This document shows, one piece after another, positions 1-10,444 of a DNA stretch of 64,000 nt; position 1 is the stretch's first letter; each line of letters begins with the position of its first letter. The notes below the pieces were generated by a model, which searched no databases, was not told where the DNA came from, and worked only from the letters and a program-made list of their open reading frames with translations. The position numbers and the translations under genes are program-made. Origin of the DNA: Dermanyssus gallinae (lineage: Eukaryota > Arthropoda > Arachnida > Mesostigmata > Dermanyssidae); NCBI GenBank assembly GCA_003439945.1, contig QVRM01005923.1:175873-239872 (forward strand). The letters are read 5' to 3'.

Positions 1-419
1 CCTCCACCTATTCTTGTTTTGCTTCTTTCGTGTCTTCTGTCGATTTGTCGTGCCTCAAACGACAAGCGGGGCTTTGGGCGTTAAGCCCGAATTTGGACGT
101 ATGCACGGACGGACAAACTGACGAACTGTCAGTCAATCAGAAGTAGCTGTTGTGAAGTAAATTGAGGTAAGATGAAGGGAAGGAAGGAAAGGTGAGGTAT
201 GGGTGTTGGAGGGGAAAGAGAGAGAGAGAGACAGACTGTGCCATGCTCGATCACCACCGTCGTGCAGCAATCGAGGAACAAGTCGAAGAAGCGATACGAA
301 GCAATACAAACACCTGGGACCTTCTTATACGTGTCTAAGTTAAGTTTTCGGGCGGAATCTCAGCCAAGATTTAACGTTCACGAAACTGTTTTTCACATTG
401 CTTCATAGACGCATCCCCT
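1..419. other. no gene recognised
   Basis: No reading frame here resembles a known domain. There is a short GA-rich patch near 210-232. The segment ends where the tRNA-derived repeat begins. It may be non-coding remnant of older insertions, but nothing in it shows that directly. Confidence 0.5.
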
Positions 420-522
420 CAAATACAAATGTGCAACGGCGAGTTTCGAACCCGCGCACCTATGCGTCTCCTCCGGTTGCGAGGCGCAGACTTAAGCCAC
501 CACGCCACCGGGCTCGACTCTT
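420..522 (-). repeat. tRNA-derived SINE, copy 1
   Basis: On the minus strand this reads as a tRNA-like sequence with an A-box-like GGTGGCGTGGTG and a B box GGTTCGAAAC (plus-strand 443-452), then a short tail GCACATTTGTATTTG. The same body recurs at 26857-26950 (plus) and 43738-43837 (minus), including the CGCAACCGGAG-type anticodon-arm region. The anticodon arm does not fold well (no U33, poor stem), so it is not a working tRNA gene. Three dispersed copies sharing a common 3' tail make a SINE the best reading. A tRNA pseudogene family is the alternative. Confidence 0.65.
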
Positions 523-1010
523 ATACGTGCCTACAAAGCGCTTGTGGAGCCAATGCTAGCTTACGAAATTACTCTATGGGGCGCCACGTACTCAGCGACC
601 CTAAGCAAGCTCTGCGTCGTCAAAAAAAACGAGAATAGAGCCATAATTGATCTTCTTCGTTGCGAGGGTAACGTGGTACACCAGGATCGGGCTCTTTAAG
701 CTCAATAAGCTAACACATTTAAAGTTAGCCGTGCTAGCCTATATGGTACAAACGATGGAATTTCCTTAAATTATGCGTTTGACTTTGCCCTAACCCCAGT
801 ACGGTCGCGGCGCTATGTGGGTCACCCTTCACCGGCACCCCTGACCTACAGACTGCCCGCATTTGAATAGGGTTATCAATGACGCTTCGAAATGCAGGCC
901 GGCCCGTAGTTTTAAAACGAAATCTTTTTTGCAGCTAGAAAACGAGGAAACAAGCAACTCGCAGTGAAACAATTTAAACTTGTATTGGGTTAATTATATG
1001 ATTTTAAACT
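523..1010 (+). mobile_element. 3'-terminal fragment of Jockey-J retrotransposon
   Basis: This stretch aligns by eye with the 3' end of the larger element at 55190-58500. Both carry the tract coding for a line like VYKALIE..LTYGITLWGATYS, the later LGLFKL..LTRLKLAVLAY tract, and the 3' tail with CGCTTCGAAATGCA and AACTTGTATTGGGTTAAT. Here the frame is broken by stops and indels, and everything upstream of the RT thumb is missing, as expected for a 5'-truncated target-primed insertion. It abuts the SINE at its 5' side. The 3' end is placed where similarity to the other copy fades. Confidence 0.75.
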
Positions 1011-1267
1011 CTAATTGGATTAATTATTCACATATTTGTGGTTTTATTGCCTGCACAGTGGTGATTTGTGCAAATACACGTATATGTTTATATTTTGAAC
1101 AAAAGGTGACAGATTGTTGGAAAACTTGTTGGAAACGCCAATTATACCCGCCCTTGCATATACATATGTGCGAGGGCGGATCGTCAAGTTCTAGCACCTT
1201 GATTTTAAATTTAAACCGAAATTATCAATGTCTTTCGGTAGTTTTTACTTAGAAGCGCCATTCATCA

Positions 1268-1425
1268 GCTATATATTCTAGCCAATCGGTGGCGGCGTTT
1301 ATGGTTTACATTTGCTTGTTTAAAGAACTAGGAAACGAGGTGTGTAGATATTCAGGGAGCCGAAATTGGAGAAACAGCAAATCTGCATCAAGTTCTGTGT
1401 TAAAAAGCAAATTATACGTTCTAAT
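1268..1425. repeat. diverged dispersed repeat (pair with 29490-29625)
   Basis: The sequence from GCCAATCGGTGGCGGCGTTTAT through the later ATCTGCATCAAGTTCTGTGTTAAAAA region matches 29490-29625 in the same order with many substitutions. No coding content is evident. The family is unknown. Confidence 0.5.
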
Positions 1426-1779
1426 CATACGTTCAGTAAGTCCTCTTGCAGGGTTCCTAAATTTTGCCTTACCCGCAACACTTATTGCTTACCCTGTTCC
1501 AGTAAAGTTCCCTTATTAAAGGAGCTCGAAATTATGCCTAACAGAGAGCTGCCAATCCTTGCGTGGCGGAATGACTTTAAATTCAGACAGAAAATCAGAC
1601 TTAAAAACGGCTTTCGATACAGCGTCACGAACAATACCCCTAGTGAAATTTGCGTTCCAATGGTAATACGAAAGTTATTACAAGCTACGCTGCAGTAAGG
1701 GTATGTAATCATCGACGACTGAGTAACTGAGCGCATTTCAATTATTCAGACTACAGAGGTTGCACAAAGCGATAATTTT

Positions 1780-2450
1780 AGCCTGTTATTGTTCTCAATA
1801 TTGTTGACCGATCTGCCGGACAAAATCCAACGTCGGCGCTCGCAAGTTTTCACACTTATGTACGCTGATGACCTTTTCCTCCACTCACCTGTATCAATCG
1901 TTTGCATCACTGCAAACGTTTGTTGACCTTAACGCTCAAATGATAAATGTATCGAAAATTAAAGCATCGAAGTTTCGCTGCGGAGGTAGACCCGCCCAAA
2001 AAGATTGCGATTGAGCTCAGCTCAATTGTTCAATTTTGTTCAGCTGTTTACATATTGAAGTAGTCTTTTCAAGGCAGCGAATTCATTTTACTAAACACAT
2101 TGAGGTAAGAGCTCGCAAATGTATTCTGCCGCTTCAATGAATTCCAGAGCCCCATCGGTCGCTCTCAACCTTTTTAATCTAAAGTTTGCACCGACCGCTG
2201 TTGTGACTCTATGACCTACGGGATACAGCCCATGCGGCCTCACCCATCGAAAGCGAGTCTGGAAGTACTCGACAAAGTTAAAGCTAGTATTTTAAAAACT
2301 GCTTGTGGTCTATCGCACTAGCCACAACCGGCTTGTTCATCTGTACTTCTCTTTGTGTAAGATCTTATAACGACCTATGCTTTACCGAGAACGGAGGCCT
2401 TTAAGAATCATTTTGCTCAATGAGAATGTGAGTTTGCGGATGTTTACCGG
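1780..2450 (+). pseudogene. degraded RT palm/thumb fragment (CR1/Jockey-like)
   Basis: Near 1800-1890 the plus strand reads LLTDLPDKIQ followed shortly by LMYADDLFLHSP, which fits RT motif C (YADD) with its usual upstream spacing. Downstream, stop codons interrupt all frames, and only scraps resembling the thumb can be followed (for example SAASMNSRAPSVALNLFNL). There is no start, no endonuclease and no upstream RT fingers. It is a remnant of a non-LTR retrotransposon of unclear clade. Confidence 0.5.
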
Positions 2451-2696
2451 CGTTCCTATGAGACTAGAGCGAGGGTCCATGTTGTAAAAACAAATACTTA
2501 GCCACTGCCGTGATCTCCTCTGCTCCAGTCTTTTGCACCTGAGGCACTTCTCATGACTCCCTCTAGCAGTTTACAGCAATTATACACATCACGGCCCACC
2601 TCACGGTCATCAGTCGCTAAAAGTGAAAAGTCTAGCGATCCTTATGGCAGCCAGGTGTGGATGGCCTTGCTGTTTAGCCCACCATATCAGGAAGAT

Positions 2697-3361
2697 CTAC
2701 AACTGCTTACACCGGTAGATGCTTCCTTGCAGCCACCTCAAGAACATCGAAGCTCTTAACTTTGCCATCGACAAGGTGTAAAGCATAAGATCAAATGTGC
2801 TTCTTCCGTTTTGACTTATATGCGTGTGATCTCCGCGTGCATTTGCACATCTCAGGCCAAAGCATTCCATCAAGTAGAGCAGTATCTTTCCTTTATCGTT
2901 AGTAGCCCCACTATCAGTACGAGCATTGAAATCGACCACCGACGTAAGCATGTCAACTGGCGCTATCTCTATTGCTCTCCTTAGTCCCTCACAGTTCCAA
3001 AGAAGCAGCCGCAGAGACCTGGTGGTCACCGCGTTAGCATCTCTAGATCTGTTTAGTCACTTGCAAAGAGCCGGACCGCTAGGCGTAATAAAGCTTTCCC
3101 TGATAATTTTCTCGTAGAGAGCACACCAGCCCAACGAAGAAACAGGATACCTTTGGGACAGAATTCACTCTTGCTGCACTTCGCGTAGTCGCTGTCACCC
3201 AGCACTACACAAAACACGCCATCAATTCCCTGGGTCCGCATTATATGTAACGTCTTCACAAAAATGCTCTTGTCGACAAGCCATGCGTGTAGATTAATTG
3301 CTGACGTTTTAGCCGTCAGCTGTGCTACGCGCTGAACCTGCCTGGCTCTCCACCTCATCAA
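2697..3361 (-). pseudogene. endonuclease (APE-type) remnant of a non-LTR element
   Basis: The minus strand holds an open stretch beginning near 3029 with LRLLLWNCEGLRRAIE, a typical start of an AP-like endonuclease. About 20 residues later comes DFNARTDSGA, matching the catalytic GDFN motif, then GDHTHISQNGRSTFDLML, matching the late EN motif. About 100 residues between the first and second motifs are missing, so the domain is internally deleted. The preceding frame (3361-3053) may be the end of a gag-like ORF but has no clear motif. No RT follows on this strand. Confidence 0.5.
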
Positions 3362-4406
3362 CTGTGTGTCCGCGGGAAGAACGGGCCATAGGCACCCCCC
3401 GTGAAGTGGAATCGAAGAGCCCAGGTTACAAATAACCAGTTGTTCTCACGTTTAAAACGGGATCGAACGCTGTGCACATTCAAACATAACGGCAGCAGAC
3501 GAATAACCATTCGGTATATTTGACATAATGCTCTTTAATTACTCGGTAAACGATATTGTCTGACTAAAGCCACGGGGAAGTCGTTGGAGCAGTATGTATT
3601 TATGAAACCAGATAATTGACGGATCAGTTTAACGGGCAGGGCAAAGCTCTCTGAATTACGACACGTTTCAGCGATTTAGTCGAAAGGTATCAAACTGCAT
3701 CAAAATGTATCTGAGTAAACTGAATTGATCTAAAAAGATACAAACATCTCCGCACGTAGAGTGATCGTGCTTGTACACATAAGCTGTGCCTTTGAATGAC
3801 ACTTTGGCATCACTAATGGACTTCATCAAACTAAGTTTTGCACAAAAAATAGAAGCTAAGGTCAAATAGTAAGATATCTGTTATGAGCATCCAGATTGTT
3901 TATTTTGGCTGCTGGCCCATTGAGTTGAAATAAAAACACTTTAGTAGGCAATGCTGGCCACCTTTGTGCTCATCTTATAAGCCTCATATAAGGCTTGATA
4001 ACCGGGTTAACAAGGCTTTTTGTTTTAGTTGCCAACAAACAAACAAAATGCAAAGTAGGAATTTTGCTGAGTCTAGAGGCACCACATCGGCAAAGTTAAA
4101 TTTCGGTTTTATTGCCTTACGTAGATCAAATGTCGTAAAATTCGGTGCACCGCAAGGCAAACATTAATTTCTGGGCGTCTTTGGAAACAGGTTGGACGAG
4201 GCCGACATTGGAAACAACTGTTCGAATTATATTTGATGTGTGCATTGCCGAATTGCGCTACGTGCACGCTTTAATCACCGATCAGGTCAAGCGTAGCTGA
4301 GACTCTTCGGATCGGGGAAACATTAGAGGTGACCAAAAGACTCGCATCCTTGAGAACACCACGTGACCAAGTTATGTTAATAACATTAAAGAAGGCAATT
4401 ATGATG
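3362..4406. other. no gene recognised
   Basis: No supported coding region. A weak plus-strand resemblance to the RT GxPQG motif near 4130-4165 is listed among the rejected items. The rest is AT-rich, without clear repeats. Confidence 0.4.
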
Positions 4407-4431
4407 ATATATATATATATATATATATATA
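4407..4431. repeat. (TA)n microsatellite
   Basis: Uninterrupted AT/TA dinucleotide tract of about 25 bases. It marks the low-coordinate edge of the GC-rich block described next. Confidence 0.9.
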
Positions 4432-4439
4432 GCAAAAGA

Positions 4440-5129
4440 GAGAGAGATACTTACACTCCCGCCGCCCGCGAAGGTTACGCGCGGACATAATGCGGGAGTG
4501 CCCGCCAGCCCGAATAGACAGGCCAGCAGATCCCCATTCTCCCCCTATCGAAGCTCGGAATGGAGGTACCACACTACTCCGCCCTACCAATTAGACGCGA
4601 TCACCTCGCGATTCCGCGTTACACCCCAGAATATACACTCATCCCCCCCCCCCCCCCGAAGGGTAACTCGACTACTCCAGAGCAGGGGTTCCCCACCGCT
4701 CCGAAGGGCAGCACCGGAGCCAGATGGTCCTCTCGACAGGCGGTCTGCGTTTATGTGGCTAACTCGCTCTCACTGTGCCTATTAAGCCAAGGCAGCAGGC
4801 GTCCCAGACGGTACTTCCAGGTTGCTAAAGCCCGGGGCATTAATCGTCCGGCCCGGGTTCCATGTGCAGCACACTTTCCCCGTATACTAATAGTAGCCTC
4901 AACAGCCCTCGAATGGGCCACGACAAAATGACAATATGAATTCGTTGCCACTCAATCAATATCGTATGCCTTGCCTCCCATGCCAACATAAGTGACCTCG
5001 GGAAAGTTATTATTGGGAGTTTACACCATCTGACTAACTTTCAAGTGGGCGCGTGAAGGTCCCCGCAGCACGCGGAAGTCGCGCGCCAGCAGCCCACGCC
5101 GGAAAGAAACGTCGTAGTTACTCCCGCCG
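4440..5129. other. GC-rich non-coding block with hairpin and poly-C tract
   Basis: No domain is recognised in any frame. It contains a perfect 9-base inverted repeat CACTCCCGC/GCGGGAGTG (4454-4462 with 4492-4500) enclosing a GC-rich loop, and a run of 15 C at 4643-4657. It is flanked by (TA)n on both sides and sits directly downstream of the minus-strand R2-like element. It could be that element's 3' UTR or an unrelated insertion. The second R2-like copy shows no matching sequence, so the assignment is open. Confidence 0.45.

Positions 5130-5164
<35 letters not shown>
5130..5164. repeat. (TA)n microsatellite at the 3' side of the R2-like element
   Basis: About 35 bases of pure TA. On the minus strand it lies about 90 bases after the coding end of the R2-like element, which suggests a 3' tail or target. 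Confidence 0.9.
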
Positions 5165-5168
<4 letters not shown>

Positions 5169-5254
5169 GGACCGACATAGCCCGCCGGCAAATGTATTTG
5201 TCCATGTTGTCTGTTATCACAATGTGTCACATAACGAACTGATAATAAAACAAC

Positions 5255-6380
5255 TCAAGGCTCTAGGTCCAAGCTGGGGCTGGTCCACCTGGCCAAAGTT
5301 TCTCTCACCGACGCAGCGTTCCCCCTCTGAACGTCCAACGGCAAGCGCTGCAGTAAGTACTCCCCCCGTTCTTTTGTCTCCTGTAGCAACCGCCAATCTT
5401 CTCCCGACGTCTCTGAGTAATTTTTTGGTAAGCAACCCTGGTCCCCCCAACGTTTCAAAAGCTAGAGGTGAGAACAAGTGGGGATAGTCCAGGCTTAAGT
5501 ACTTCCTGCACTTGGCTGTTTCCGCTAAGGCAACCGCATGCCTAGGGCGGGCTGCGCCAGTGCCGACCATTGAAGGGGCTAAAGAGTCGGTAACAGTCTC
5601 ACACCAGCATCTGGCCCCGATCAAATGGGGTCAGAGTCATTCCGTCAGGCCTTTTTCCGTCATCTCTGACTAAACCGGGGGGCTCCAGCACACATGGGTA
5701 GCCTGCCAACCGTAATCCTCTGGAGAACGTCTCGTTCAGGGCCGAGTGGCGTGCGACCCTACCTGATCTCTGGGCGCAAGAAAGACCGTGGTGGCCTAGG
5801 GAGTCGCTTCGTCACCACAACCACAGCGATGAGGGGAAACCAGTTCTGCTCCCACTCTCAAACCGACCAATATTCGTGTAGACTCATCGTCTAAAAGGGT
5901 ACCCAGTTGAGGACTCGGGAGGGCGTGTAGCCATACGCTTGCACCCGGCAAGGAGACGGCTTGTAACCTCGCTTTGTCAGCGTCGGAAGTTGCTCGGCTC
6001 CACAGGTACCTCCATCGATGGTCGTGTGCCAAATCTGACCACGCAGACTGAAAAGAAGGCGTCTCCCGGAGAGCCCCACAGAATGCAATGGCTTTACCTT
6101 GGGTCTTCTCCAACGTAGATCGGAAATGTGCTACAGCCTGGGGGTCTAGGATAGCCTCAATGTCACTGATCGCTGAGTGCAGGAAGGCAATGTGCGCCGC
6201 AACTGGTAGTGATGCTTGGGTTAAGGGGTCGCCCCGTAGCCGCAGGTTAAGTAGAGATTCCAACGCATCGCCTTGCTTCACATTTGGTTCTTCCACGTGA
6301 GATAAAAAGGCTATACAGTTGACACCTCTGAACAGGTAGTTTAGACTCGAAGCGGAGAAGCACGAGCGTAGAAGGTACAT
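5255..6380 (-). pseudogene. R2-like copy 1: C-terminal CCHC / RLE-like domain
   Basis: It opens with a helical thumb-like region, then WLHALPSPQLGTLLDDESTR and a C-X-C ... H-X4-C cluster (HRCGCG, then after a frameshift near 5795 HHGLSC). Next come [25 protein letters not shown] and LVxD, with the W codon before the D read as a stop near 5613. It ends with DVQRGNAASV and a terminal LDLEP. The RPDG...D.T pattern after a CCHC cluster resembles the restriction-like endonuclease region of R2-type elements. That match is from memory and needs a profile search. Confidence 0.65.
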
Positions 6381-6437
6381 TCCCCTATGAGCGCCAAGCT
6401 GAGGGAGGCGGCTGAGATCGACCTGGAGTTTTTCTCT

Positions 6438-7415
6438 CTATCGCTCGATCGTCGAGGTGTGGTTGTCAGAGGATAAAGGCACCCCAAAATGGTCCAGGTC
6501 GTCGCCAGTTACGCGGCACCCCGGAAGTAAATCCAGAATGACAGGGGCATCATTTGCGCCCATTCCTTTTATACGGACCTCACACTTGGTCGGGTTCAAT
6601 TCTAAGCCGCTGCATGTAGCGAAGCTTAGTATTTTATTTATGTCCTCACATACTATACTGGCGATACCTTCTATGACACCATCGTCCAAATACCACAGGT
6701 TAAGTAGACTTTCGAGAGAGTTGACCAGATCTTTCACGGCAAGGCAGAACAAAGGGGGAGCGAGGGGGTCTTCTTGCTGGACACACTACGAGGTAAGCAA
6801 TGCCGAGGGTAAGACCAGGTGTAATGGATCACCGTAGGCCAGTTTGACTTGATGGTAGATGGCGGGAGCCTCTTCTGCAACTGTTTTTAGCAAGTGATCT
6901 CTTTTCACGGTGTTAAACGCGTTCTTAAAAACCAGTTTAACCAGTACGGAAGACTCTTGCCGAGAGTCGATGAATGCCCTGGTAGCGTGAACCATTATTT
7001 CTGCACCCCGCTTGGTAGAAAAACCCAACTGGTGACGCCCTATAACCCGGCAGATGACATCTCTGGAGTCCCTCAATGTCAGTTTCGCCGCGACCCTGCG
7101 TATCACCGATGAACAGGCGATAGGTCTATATGAGCCGTCATTCTTCTTCAGTGCAAACAGCCTCGCCCCAAAAATGAGAGGACGCCACCCAGGATGTGGG
7201 GCTCCCCAGCGCAGTACGTCAATCAGCTTTGCCAGCGCTTCGCCAAGTCTTTCGGGCGAGCTGCCAAGACTCGGTGAAAGAAGGTCTTGCAGCAGACGGG
7301 GCCGGATGAAATCTAGGCCGGCATTCGAGCTCTTTGAAAATAAACCCACCGCGTAGCGCACATCCTCAGCCGAGGTGGAAGAAGGCATGAGCTGTTGAGA
7401 GGGGGGGACGGCCAA
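6438..7415 (-). pseudogene. R2-like copy 1: reverse transcriptase domain
   Basis: Fingers and palm are readable: NAGLDFIRPRLLQDLL, then FALKKNDGSYRPIACSSVIR (motif 1/2 region), then HQLGFSTKRGAEI. Motif A reads KLVFKNAFNTVKRDHLL, so the catalytic aspartate expected in the KLDF position is valine. After a frameshift near 6780, DPLAPPLFCLAVKDL and WYLDDGVIEG (motif C, LDD intact) follow, then LELNPTKCEV. The changed motif A residue alone should abolish polymerisation. Copy 2 at 49808-51660 keeps the aspartate. Confidence 0.8.
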
Positions 7416-7729
7416 ACCAGGTCCGACTGTCCGACGGGGTGCTTCGCTCGTAACAGTGCTATAGCAGCTGGCTCATCTACTATAACGTCATCAGATAGAA
7501 GGTGGCGGGCTGTCCCTGCAGCGTCCCCGTCGGATAGTTTGGCCAGCACGGCTCGCGCGTTTGGACGAATCCGCTCAACACCAGGGCCTGACTCGTCTGA
7601 CCAGACGAGGAAGCTAGGTGAGTCAGCCGGACTCCACGTTGAAATTCCATCAGGTTCTTTCTGATGATAACTGTCAGGGAGCGTGTATTTTTGCGGCCTA
7701 CTAGTAACCTGAGAACGGCCCAAGCCGGG

Positions 7730-7996
7730 CAGCGTCGTCGTTGTCCAGGGCTGCTCCTAAGTACACCTCCGATAAGACGTCAGTCACCGATTTCCTTACT
7801 GCTTTCGGTAGGATTCGTACCAGCTTTCCACTTTTCATGAAGGATTGAATGAGCTCCGTGAGGTCTGGATTGGACTCGTTTATGGCTTCGTTACGGATAT
7901 GTGTGGTGTCCGCGCCCTCATGTTTGACGGTGACGTGTCTACAGAGACCTCGCCTAGTAAAGGTCTGGCGACAAAGATTACAAGTAACCCTGTTGG
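7730..7996 (-). pseudogene. R2-like copy 1: N-terminal C2H2 zinc finger and linker
   Basis: The minus strand reads CNLCRQTFTRRGLCRHVTVK followed by H, a C-X2-C-X12-H-X4-H type finger. Then come about 45 residues of linker including a basic MKSGKLVRILPKAVRKSV stretch. In R2-type proteins such fingers bind the DNA target. A stop lies just upstream in frame, so the N-terminus is cut. A frameshift near 7725 passes the frame to the next segment (7723-7313), whose SDGDAAGTARHLLSDD motif is the usual pre-RT linker of this family. Confidence 0.65.
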
Positions 7997-8004
7997 GTTA
8001 GTAA

Positions 8005-8029
8005 ATATATATATATATATATATATATA
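8005..8029. repeat. (TA)n microsatellite at the 5' side of R2-like copy 1
   Basis: About 25 bases of pure TA ending at AATATGTAATG. The truncated 5' end of the R2-like element stops here. Confidence 0.9.
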
Positions 8030-8804
8030 ATATGTAATGTTGTAAATATATATACAAATATAAAAACAGCTTGTGGTAGAACTTATGCACGGAGTAGCGG
8101 GTGAGAACGTGACGCTGCTCGAAGAGCGATTTCATCCATGTATTGTCCAACATTGCCGGAGTTTTGTAGCACGCTTTTAGCGCTTCTCTCATCCTCTGCT
8201 CAAAGTGCTTACGGAACTCTCGCAGTGACGCGGTAGTCGGGAATTGAAGGCGGTATATTATATATTATTTAAGTACTGTATCTATGCGGGGTGTTCCGTA
8301 GTTAAGTACACGCATTTGAAAGGTTGGTAGATCTTGGCAAAAGAGGCGGGAATATCTTGTTAAGTAGTGAGAGTAAAATCATTACTGCTGTACTTATCTG
8401 CATAAACATCACACGGACATAGCTTCACAAAAAGCGCCGTTGCGAGTGAGCGAGTTGCTTGGGGCAGACATCAGACGTACCACTGCGGAGCGCTCAGCTT
8501 TGCCTGAGTGGAGATGCTCACGCTGGCTGCCAAAAAATATAATGGTTCTAAACAATACATTTTGTAACTTTTACGTTCACTCACTTAAATGCTTTTTATG
8601 GTCAACGCTTATAGGACAACCGCAATACACTTTACAAAAATAGTTTTGGTAAAATATCTATAGTGGTTCCATTTGCGACTGCAGTAAGCCGTAACATCTC
8701 TGCTTTCCAATGTCAGACTCTCGTAAGGTCTTGGTAGCTACGTAGAACTCGGTAAAAATATTTTTTCCCAATGGCACATAGTCTTTAAGAAGTCGTGTTT
8801 CGGA
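8030..8804. other. no gene recognised
   Basis: No supported coding region in either strand. The sequence is AT-rich and has no obvious copy elsewhere in the window up to about 8805, where similarity to the 3.64 kb unit starts. Confidence 0.45.
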
Positions 8805-9325
8805 GTGAGAGTGGTATTACTAAAATACGTGACACTAGTGCTGGTGCCCGACATAAGAGCACAAAATGTGCAGTTGTGAGACAATCAGTCATCCCAAACA
8901 GAAACTAAATACGCGTTCGTTAAAAAATTCTTCTTCTTCTGAAAAACATAAAACGCCGGATAAAAGATGCCACATGGTTATTTAGAAGAAAATTCGCAAA
9001 CAATGGCGTTCTTTTATTAGCCGTTGCGCCAAATGCCTTAAAATAAAAAAAATCTACGACAATTCGCCGCACTTTAAACTAACACAATGAAAATGAATGT
9101 ATGGTATGCTTCTACATTCAACCTGTTAGGAAGTATGTGTGGAACCATGAGGTAGTCGTTAACCATGCCAACCCACGATGATGTGCTTAGTTTCTGTATA
9201 GGAGAACTGGCGGTCTCGCAATTCTCGAAGACCATGTTCCATTGAAAAAAATATTTACTTGGACGAGCTCCAAAATTCCATATGTCGCTTTTTAAATCTT
9301 CCCCTTCTATATGCATGAGGAGCAG
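8805..9325 (+). repeat. repeat unit A, first part
   Basis: Aligns with 21350-21860 and 25065-25560 in units B and C: the stretches TATTACTAAA.TACGTGACACT, GAGCACAAAATGT.CA and AACCTGTTAGGAAGT recur in the same order. The match breaks near 9325, where the PHD-gag retroelement begins, and resumes near 12190. This shows that the retroelement was inserted into unit A. This copy is more diverged than B and C are from each other. Confidence 0.75.
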
Positions 9326-9337
9326 AGCATGCAATCA

Positions 9338-9954
9338 ACAATCAAGAAGCGTGTATGTGGTAAATGTGGCTTATCGATCGCTTAAGTGTCACAAAAATGT
9401 GATGTGTGCCCGCGGCTGTTTCACCCACATTGTGCTGATGTAATTTCAACATCGTCGCAAAAAAGAAGGCGGAAGATGCCTTGTTCATCTGAAAGTGTAT
9501 CCACTGTTCTGCAGAAAAGAAACGCGGGTTTCTCAAGCCAATTAGCCCTAAGAATACTACTGAGTCCGGAGCTGCTAAAAACATCGCAAAAACAACCAAG
9601 GCGTCGGCAACAACAGCAGCAGATACAAATGTGTCCGATAAACTGGTAGCTCCATCGAGCAGCAGAACCAGCGGGCCACAGCCCCTTCAAACAGCCGTTA
9701 AGCCATTTTAAACTTCGGTCTCTGGTGACGACGGAGGAGCACTTGAGATTGATTCTAACGACAGTTTGAATTCGAGCAGCAACGACAGCGCGACCGGCAC
9801 TTGTGTGGGCTACAGCGGTCAACGGCTGGTGACTGGTGCGACTGTCGATAGTGGTGGTCTTGTTGGTGATATTAATGATATGCGTAAGATCATACTCAGT
9901 TTGGCAGGACTGTCTGAGCAAATACATAAAAGCATTGCAGTTGCAGATGAGTGA
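9338..9954 (+). pseudogene. gag-like ORF1 with PHD-like zinc finger
   Basis: The reading begins CGKCGLSIA, then one stop, then VSQKCDVCPRLFHPHCADV. This gives the C-X2-C ... C-X2-C ... H-X2-C spacing of a PHD finger. A serine/threonine-rich region follows, and then a segment ending MRKIILSLAGLSEQIHKSI that could form a coiled coil. Frameshifts occur near 9440 and again later. The role in such elements is thought to be RNA or chromatin binding. Here it cannot be functional. Confidence 0.6.
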
Positions 9955-9984
9955 ATGTCTGCAGCTCACCCATGCCGTTACTCA

Positions 9985-10200
9985 CTTCAAGCAACTGGAG
10001 GAGTGGCACTATATGTAAGGAGTGATTACACTGCACGAGAACGCAATAATCGCAAATTGAGAATCTCAGATGATCTGCTCTGTGAGAGTCTGCTTCTGGA
10101 GAGTCTGCATCGTTAGAGGCTCTCCTATCAAATATCGGTCAGTTCCATCGTTTGCATCGATTATATCTACACTAACGTGCCGACGTTGTCGTTACTCGCA
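9985..10200 (+). pseudogene. endonuclease fragment
   Basis: In one frame it reads TGGVALYVRSDYTARERNN, then SDDLLCESLLLE. This matches the central beta-strand block (GGGVALYVR...E.L.xE) of AP-like endonucleases in CR1/Jockey elements. It follows gag almost directly, so the N-terminal half of EN has been deleted. Confidence 0.5.
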
Positions 10201-10444
10201 TCTGGAGCTCTCACAACTAGCAAGCCATGGGTCACTGCCGAGCCGCCTGAAACGATAAAGGAGAAGAAGGCAGCCTAAACGACGCCTCGCAGTGACCCAC
10301 TCAACGCCCGCCGGCGTTAAGCGTATCTAAGACTGAGAAACAGAGTTTTCTCGTTTTCAAGAAAGTGCAGGCTGGAAGCTAATACAGATTGTTTACGATC
10401 AAATACAGAAGAGGCGAAGCCCATGGGAAGCTATCCAGCCAGTC

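Larger units (their letters stand above)
5255..7996 (-). mobile_element. RLE-type (R2-like) non-LTR retrotransposon, copy 1, 5'-truncated and mutated
   Basis: Minus-strand remains of one long ORF in several frames: an N-terminal C2H2 zinc finger, a linker, an RT, and a C-terminal CCHC plus RPDG...D region. That order is known for single-ORF elements with a restriction-like endonuclease (R2, NeSL, Hero, R4 groups). The family call is inferred from this order and the C-terminal motifs, and the exact clade is not settled. The coding part begins abruptly after the (TA)n at 8005-8029. It has at least three frameshifts, an internal stop in the C-terminal domain and a changed RT motif A. No 28S rDNA sequence flanks it. 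Confidence 0.7.

Noticed and set aside
420..522. Functional tRNA gene at the SINE loci
   Set aside because: B box is good, but the anticodon stem and loop and the acceptor pairing fail in all three copies, and a shared non-tRNA tail is present.
4090..4260. Possible RT motif B (VVKFGAPQG) on the plus strand
   Set aside because: Only one short motif, with no neighbouring RT blocks and a stop directly after it.
5053..5230. Open frames with long alternating Ile-Tyr tracts (also at 19.7, 23.4 and 29.4 kb)
   Set aside because: They are translations of (TA)n microsatellites.
9600..9640. Polyglutamine-like run in a plus-strand frame
   Set aside because: The run is in the wrong frame relative to the gag remnant and comes from a CAGCAACAACAG stretch. 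No support for a real protein.
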